From Acanthornis magna (Eukaryota; Chordata; Aves; Passeriformes; Acanthizidae), in the NCBI GenBank assembly GCA_036785705.1, contig JAWUZG010000029.1, positions 17,836,501 through 17,900,500 of the forward strand: a stretch of DNA of 64,000 bases, given 5' to 3'. This document shows positions 58,601-64,000 of the stretch, piece after piece (the stretch's first letter is position 1; every line of letters begins with the position of its first letter). A program made the translations under genes and the position numbers. A model generated the notes under the pieces. The model worked only from the letters and a program-made list of their open reading frames with translations. It was not told the origin of the DNA and made no database searches.

Positions 58601-61600
58601 CCTTCTTTTCCCACCAGATGTCATTTTCATCATGGATTCAGACCCTGCTCCTAGCACTCCCTCTTGTCCGTTCTGTGAAGACTCTGATGTTGGCAGGAAA
58701 AGGCAAGCACTCTCTATCATTAGTCTTACAGAAAAAATCACTGCAATGCAATTTCCTCCTTGCACAAAAATGAACTGTAATGGGGAAGATGGGATGCAAT
58801 ATAGACTATTCCTTCCCTTTAGGCAACGAAACGAAGAGGGAATCAAGGGACAGGAGAACCTGGGAACAGCCCCCTTAAAACTGCACAGCACGAATGACCA
58901 CTATTTTATAGTGTCTGATGACTCCTCACAGGTGTCTTGGTAGTTTGTGGAGACATGGTACACCACTAGTACTGATTTACAGGGCTCAGAAATCAATCCT
59001 AAGTGTTTGCCCTGTACACATGGCTCACGAGGGACTTCAGCTGCTGCTCTGCTGAAGTCCATAATTCTATCCCTGTTTCTTCTATATCACACTGCGTACG
59101 GATAAGCTCTACGATGTAACATGTGCAACTCCGACTTTCTCAACAAAACAGTGAGTTGTCATTCACATTGGCTAACATTGTCAAGACAGTTTTTATTGCT
59201 TTTTACTCCTGTTAAGCTTTGCAGAGACAATACAGCTCAACTGCAAGGCTGGTGCATTATTAACAGTACATTCGCTGAGTTCCCCATAGAGAATAGTCTC
59301 TGCTAGTAGTGTGTGAGCCAGATATGCGCCCTTGCTTATTCCCTAATGCTGCATTGAATGTAGGGCTGCTGGGCAAGGAGGAGCTCTTGGAGTTTACCTT
59401 AAAGCTGAACTGGAGCCATGAATGTGGACTTTCACAATGTCCTGCTTCAGAGAACAGATAGCATTAAAGATGCTCAGCATAAATACAGAAGGAAATCCCA
59501 GGTGTGACTCAAGTTACACAGAACTGCTGAGGCCTAAATTTTGCTGCTGCTTCACATGTACTCATGAGAAGACAGGATTTATTCTGCATTTGTGTACATG
59601 GAGCAGACCTGATGCGTCTCTCATATTGATGTATTTTTCAGTAGTACATAACATAAATGTTTATTTTATGTAGGGATATAACTTTGCTATGTTTTCTAGT
59701 CATTAGCTGAGACAGCTAATGGTAATGTCTTTTTAAGACAGGACAAACTGTTGAAAGCAAAGGATTTAGCTGTACTTCTCACTGAGCATAAAAGCATTGC
59801 TTGTGGGTTTTTTTCAGGCTGGCTTTAACTTTAAAATGGCTGAAATGATTATTAGGGCTGATGAACATTCCTGGTGTAATTAATACAACTTACATGAAAA
59901 GGGAGATATGCATGAAAACTTCAAGGACTTCTCTGCAGTGAGAATTCCTTGAATATGTATGACTTGGTTGTAACTAGAGACCAGAAATTGTGTGAGCGCT
60001 TAAAGGCAGAGAAAGGTGCTCTGTAAAGCAGATGCCAAAGAGCCCCTGCAAGCTGATATATCCAAGTTTTGTAAACCTGGCCCTCAGTCTTCCTAGCTGA
60101 GTGCTGTCACTTGTACCACCAAAGGCAGAGGTAAGGCAAATTATGCATATGGAGTTGTCATTTCTCAGTATCCAGCAGGTAGAGATATGGTGGCATAAAT
60201 TCAAATTTGTGAACATGATTTTAGGTGGAGTTGAGGACCAAGAGGATTCACAATGTCTGCAGAGACCTTGGTAGGGAGACCTTGGAGCTGAAATGTTGAT
60301 AAGAAAGAGAAGCATCCACAAGCAAAGCTTTCATGATGAGCTAGAAGAACTGGCAGAGCAAGGGCAAGAGCCAGATGTGCAAGGGCAGAGCTGGAGGAGC
60401 AAGCAGGGCTCAAACAAGGGTGCAAGGTTCAACCAGGAGAAAAGGTAGCACTGGTGGCCAGAAGCAGCAGCTAATGCTGTAGGGCCAGCAACAGCTTTGA
60501 TAAAGCCTTGTTATCCTCCTCTGCAGGTGACAAAGCCCTGGGACCTGCTGACTGCTAACTGAAAAGGGATTGAAAGTACAGAAGATGAGAAAACAGCCTA
60601 CACCAAGGTGCTACAGAAGAAAGTTGTAATCTATTATAATGCAACTTTGTCTTATTTCTGTGGTTTTTTTCTCCCATTCATTAAAGTAATTTATTAAGAA
60701 AATTTATATAGTTTTAGGTGTGGAAAAATTAGATATTTAAACACAAAAACTCAGTTTAATTTTTCCCAGCTTTGGGGTGGGAATTCAAGCTGATGTTTTA
60801 TTACTGGTCACTGAAGTTTAATGGCATTGCTGATATCAACCAAAGGCTGTCAGAAATGTTGTAGAAGGCTGTGTATAATCTCAGGACATCTGTCCTGAAT
60901 GATTATGACATGTCATAGTCAGTTCTTTTGGCTGCAATTGGAAGAGATATGCTATTCAAGTGAATATCCACTTCTTTTCCCTTCTACTAGTAGGATATAC
61001 TGACAAATGAGGAAAGACAGTGGCAACTGAACCCATGCCAGACTTATCTCTACAGTATTTGCATGGGGAAGTGGATCTGGAGTTACAGAATGACTGAGGG
61101 TGGCTGTGAATCTGTGCTTACTATGGATGTATTCATATCATTTCGATTTTATAGATTTGTAAAAATAAAACAGGTCTTCATGCCACATGAAATGAAGTGT
61201 GCATGCTGTTGGTTGTTCAGACTCTTAAGTAGCATTTCCTGCAAAAAACTCCAAAAAACAAAAAAACCTGAAAATCTCAGAACAAAACAACTGATAGATG
61301 TGAAGCATTGTGACAATCAAACAAGAGCAGAAAAAAATGTTTAGAAGAGGCATATGGCTTACCATGCTGGCCCATTTTTGGTTGATCTTTTTCCAATCCT
61401 TCTGCTCTCTCAATATAACCTCTCTCTCAGTCCCTCCTTTATTCCATAAGCCCATCTGCCTTCATCTGTTAATTCAGCCCTCTGTTACTACTGAATTGTT
61501 TACCAGCCAAATGAATGTGGACGATGAGCTCTTCTATTCACTCCAACCTAGTTAAAACACGCCTGCCACTCAAGTGGTGGGCCAGTGTTAAGAAAAATGT

Positions 61601-64000
61601 AAATAATTAATGATTTGTCTGGAAACCTTTGAGACCGAGGCCAAAACAACTGAGCATTTGGCATCTTCAAAAAAATTTTCAAGGCCTAGATGCAGGCAGG
61701 AATAATCTCATCTTCACCACCCTACTGAGTACACAGTGATTTTTGGTTTAGTGTGTTTTCACAAGGTAAGAGGAATATCCCTGCTTTTCTTGGGCTTGAT
61801 CCTCTTCCAGTTCAGTCTGGGAGAGATCTCATGAGATGTCTGAACTGATCCAACAGGCTTAACTACTCATGAAAGGTGACATTTCAATTTTTTTCTCCTC
61901 CTTGGAAAGCACTGCTTGTCCATGTGCTTTCACCTCTCTGTAGTGTACCAGTGGTAGCTGTTGGTCTGACTCTTGTTCAGCTAGTGGAAAACTAACCCAG
62001 CGAAGCAGTGGGTACTGAAGGACCAAGGGAAAGTTTCAGCAAGAAGGTGTGGGACCAGCAGATCAGAAATTGGGTGCAGAGCAAAATTAGAAACATCCCC
62101 TTTCCACAAGGATTCGTTCATCTCTTTTGAATACCCACTCTCATCAGAAGAAAGACCTCTCTGGTTGCATTCTATTACAATGTCAGGGCATGTATCTAAA
62201 CACATTAATAGTTGCTGGTCTGTAATTTAGCAGTGCTGCCTGTTTGAAAGGTGAATTTGGCGAGCTTTATCAAAACTAGTCCTCTTTGGGGGAGTACCTG
62301 CAAAACCTATTCCTGTAACTAGAGATTTTCTCCATTTGCCCCTTCAGAGAAGGTCTCCATTTGAGATTAAAACTAAATATATGTTAATTAAGCTAAATCA
62401 ATATGGTGCTGTGACTTTCCAGGGGTCTCTTGTTCTCTTCTCGTTTACTTGCTGTAGCTACGATGTAGGACCAACTTTTTTCATAGACAATGAGGCAACT
62501 TTCCCCCTCTTCTAACAGGGATTCCTAAGAAGCTAAGACTTGCATATATACTCTGAATGTCCAACTTTATGCCATCCATTCAATCTTCAAACTGGTTGAG
62601 ACCCCTCATACATATTGGATGAGGGTGTCTCAAATATACTGAGTTCTTTTAAGTTTTATGACAGCCCGGTAGAGGAGATGAGACTCTGATAAAGGGTATT
62701 CCCACCCCCACTTTCCTGGTGTGACAGAAGAAGATGTAATGTGAACTCACCATTCATTGAGGACATATCAAAGAAGCTACAGGAACACTCATCAAAATAA
62801 TTTCACCGGTGGCAGAACAACATGTGGGCTCAATCTTTGTGTCACTGAACATGCTTTATGAATTTTTTTGTTAAGTAGAACCTTAGTTGTAAAAATAATT
62901 GGTCTCTTAGTAGCATTACCATAGGCTTTATGCAGGAAAAGTATGCAGTGTGTTTGCCCACATAGAATAATGTTTCATAATCACTGATTCTCTTCTGTCA
63001 GGGATGCTAATATTTAACCTCCTTCTGTTTTGAAGCTGGTAATCATTTGGTCCAGAAAGATAATCAAGGTAGAGGAATATGAACTTAACGGGGCAAACGT
63101 CAAACCAGTGTACATCTACATGTTAAACAATTAGGTGAAACTGCAAAAATCAGGTCATGCAAATGATTGTAGCTGAGGGGCTAGAATTCTTTTGATCAAG
63201 TTATTTAAACACTCCAGTAACTCAGTCCCTCTGTAAAGAAACTTCTCTGTACACCCAGGATAAAAGAGGGATAGAGTTAGAGCTGTTGTACAGCATGCTT
63301 TCTGCTCCTGTCAGGAAGAATGTTGATAGGGGGTGCAGTCCTGCTAGGACAGAAATCACTTTTACAGCTGCCCCATATCATTCCGTGACAATTATAATCT
63401 TTGGTCAATTGTTCCAGGAGAGTGTCCATCATGGCCTCCCCAAATGTTCAGATCTGGGCTGCCAGAAAAGAAGGAAGGTTACAGTAACTAAGAAAAAGGC
63501 AACTCCTGCCCAAGAGCTGCTAAAAGAAAGCACTCTGTTAGGGCCTGAAGTCTGAGCACCTACACCAGACAAGTACCTACTGCTATGCATAAGCGTGCCA
63601 TCCAGTTAAGATATAAGCAATCCCATCCATATAAGCCAAAATACAGTAGAAGACATTAGACAGCATTGGCCAAGTGTCTCTTTAAAGACAGTCTTTCTGT
63701 GTCAATAACAGAGTTCTGAGTTCCAACAGACCAAAGTCAGAAGCCGCAGAAGACAGGTCTGAGAATATGACTCGGACAAAATGAGCCTAGGATCTAGAAA
63801 TGTTGCAATAGATCATCCGAGTGGCAGTCTCTTTACTGGGCAAAAACCATGTTCATTGGTAAAATTTAGTGAATTCTAAGATGCAGAAAAGAGATGTACT
63901 TACATGGTATCTAGCTCAGCTGGAGATGAATCCAGCAAAAAAACTTAGGATATGTTCAAGTGTTCATGTGAACTGTTAAATTATCCTATTCTGCCAAGGT
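52676..64000. other. Unique sequence, no recognisable gene
   Basis: AT-rich sequence. A 9-bp tandem (TTGTAAAAA, about three units) lies at 54680-54706. An interrupted poly-T run lies at about 55351-55380 and an A/G-rich run at about 57598-57621. The longest frame, at 58539-58943, has no internal support as a gene: it opens on GTG, and I recognise no domain. No LTR or CR1 copy was recognised. Confidence 0.55.

Noticed and set aside
58539..58943. A 134-codon open frame on the plus strand with a hydrophobic start resembling a signal peptide.
   Set aside because: It opens on GTG, the first ATG is about 30 codons in, and no domain or neighbouring exon structure is recognisable. A frame of this length is plausible by chance in 64 kb.
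1..64000. CRISPR arrays, tRNA or rRNA genes, bacterial-type operons.
   Set aside because: No regularly spaced direct repeats, cloverleaf-forming A/B box pairs or ribosomal sequence were seen; the window is vertebrate repeat-rich DNA.

Overview
The window looks like avian nuclear DNA, most likely from a passerine. The evidence is AT-rich intergenic or intronic sequence, 5'-truncated CR1 LINE copies in the bird style, many solo LTRs, and env-less retrovirus-like elements with a 5-bp target duplication. I found no host coding exon, tRNA, rRNA or CRISPR array. Everything that can be named is repeat-derived.

Layout. 1-13653: unique sequence without recognisable genes. 13654-14599: a solo LTR of a family here called LTR_A. 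14600-19762: mostly unique, with an old CR1 fragment near 16 kb. 19763-21190: a minus-strand CR1 split by a minus-strand solo LTR. 22413-22765: a minus-strand LTR. 23739-24321: a plus-strand solo LTR with a 5-bp target duplication. 24740-25027: an LTR-like repeat with a relative at 46128-46443. 28115-52675: a complex of endogenous retrovirus pieces, described below. 47652-48080: a CR1 fragment. 52676-64000: unique sequence with nothing recognisable.

The retroviral complex is the main result. Element A begins at 28120 with LTR_A, a tRNA-Lys-like primer binding site, a degenerate gag, a protease and a reverse transcriptase, all on the plus strand. It stops inside pol at 33190. The missing part of such an element (RNase H, integrase, polypurine tract, 3' LTR_A) lies about 16 kb away on the minus strand (52057 down to 49283). 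The outer ends of the two halves carry the same 5-bp duplication (CTTTC at 28115-28119; its complement at 49278-49282). The pol break is capped on both halves by an LTR of a second family, LTR_B. Element B, a 6.4-kb env-less element with LTR_B ends, occupies 33191-39576. The simplest history is: A inserted; B inserted into A pol; then a crossover between an LTR_B of B and another, oppositely oriented LTR_B inverted about 12.5 kb. That inversion would include about 9.7 kb of non-viral DNA (39577-49282).

Elements A and B are relatives. Each has gag and pro-pol in one reading frame separated by a TAG at the same place, with a small hairpin 7 bases downstream, which resembles a retroviral stop-readthrough signal. 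Both are dead: they carry stops, frameshifts and altered catalytic residues, many of them at sites expected from CpG decay. The assignment to an ERVL-like class rests on the 5-bp duplication, the absence of env and the gag-pol layout. The primer site looks lysine-like, so the class is tentative.
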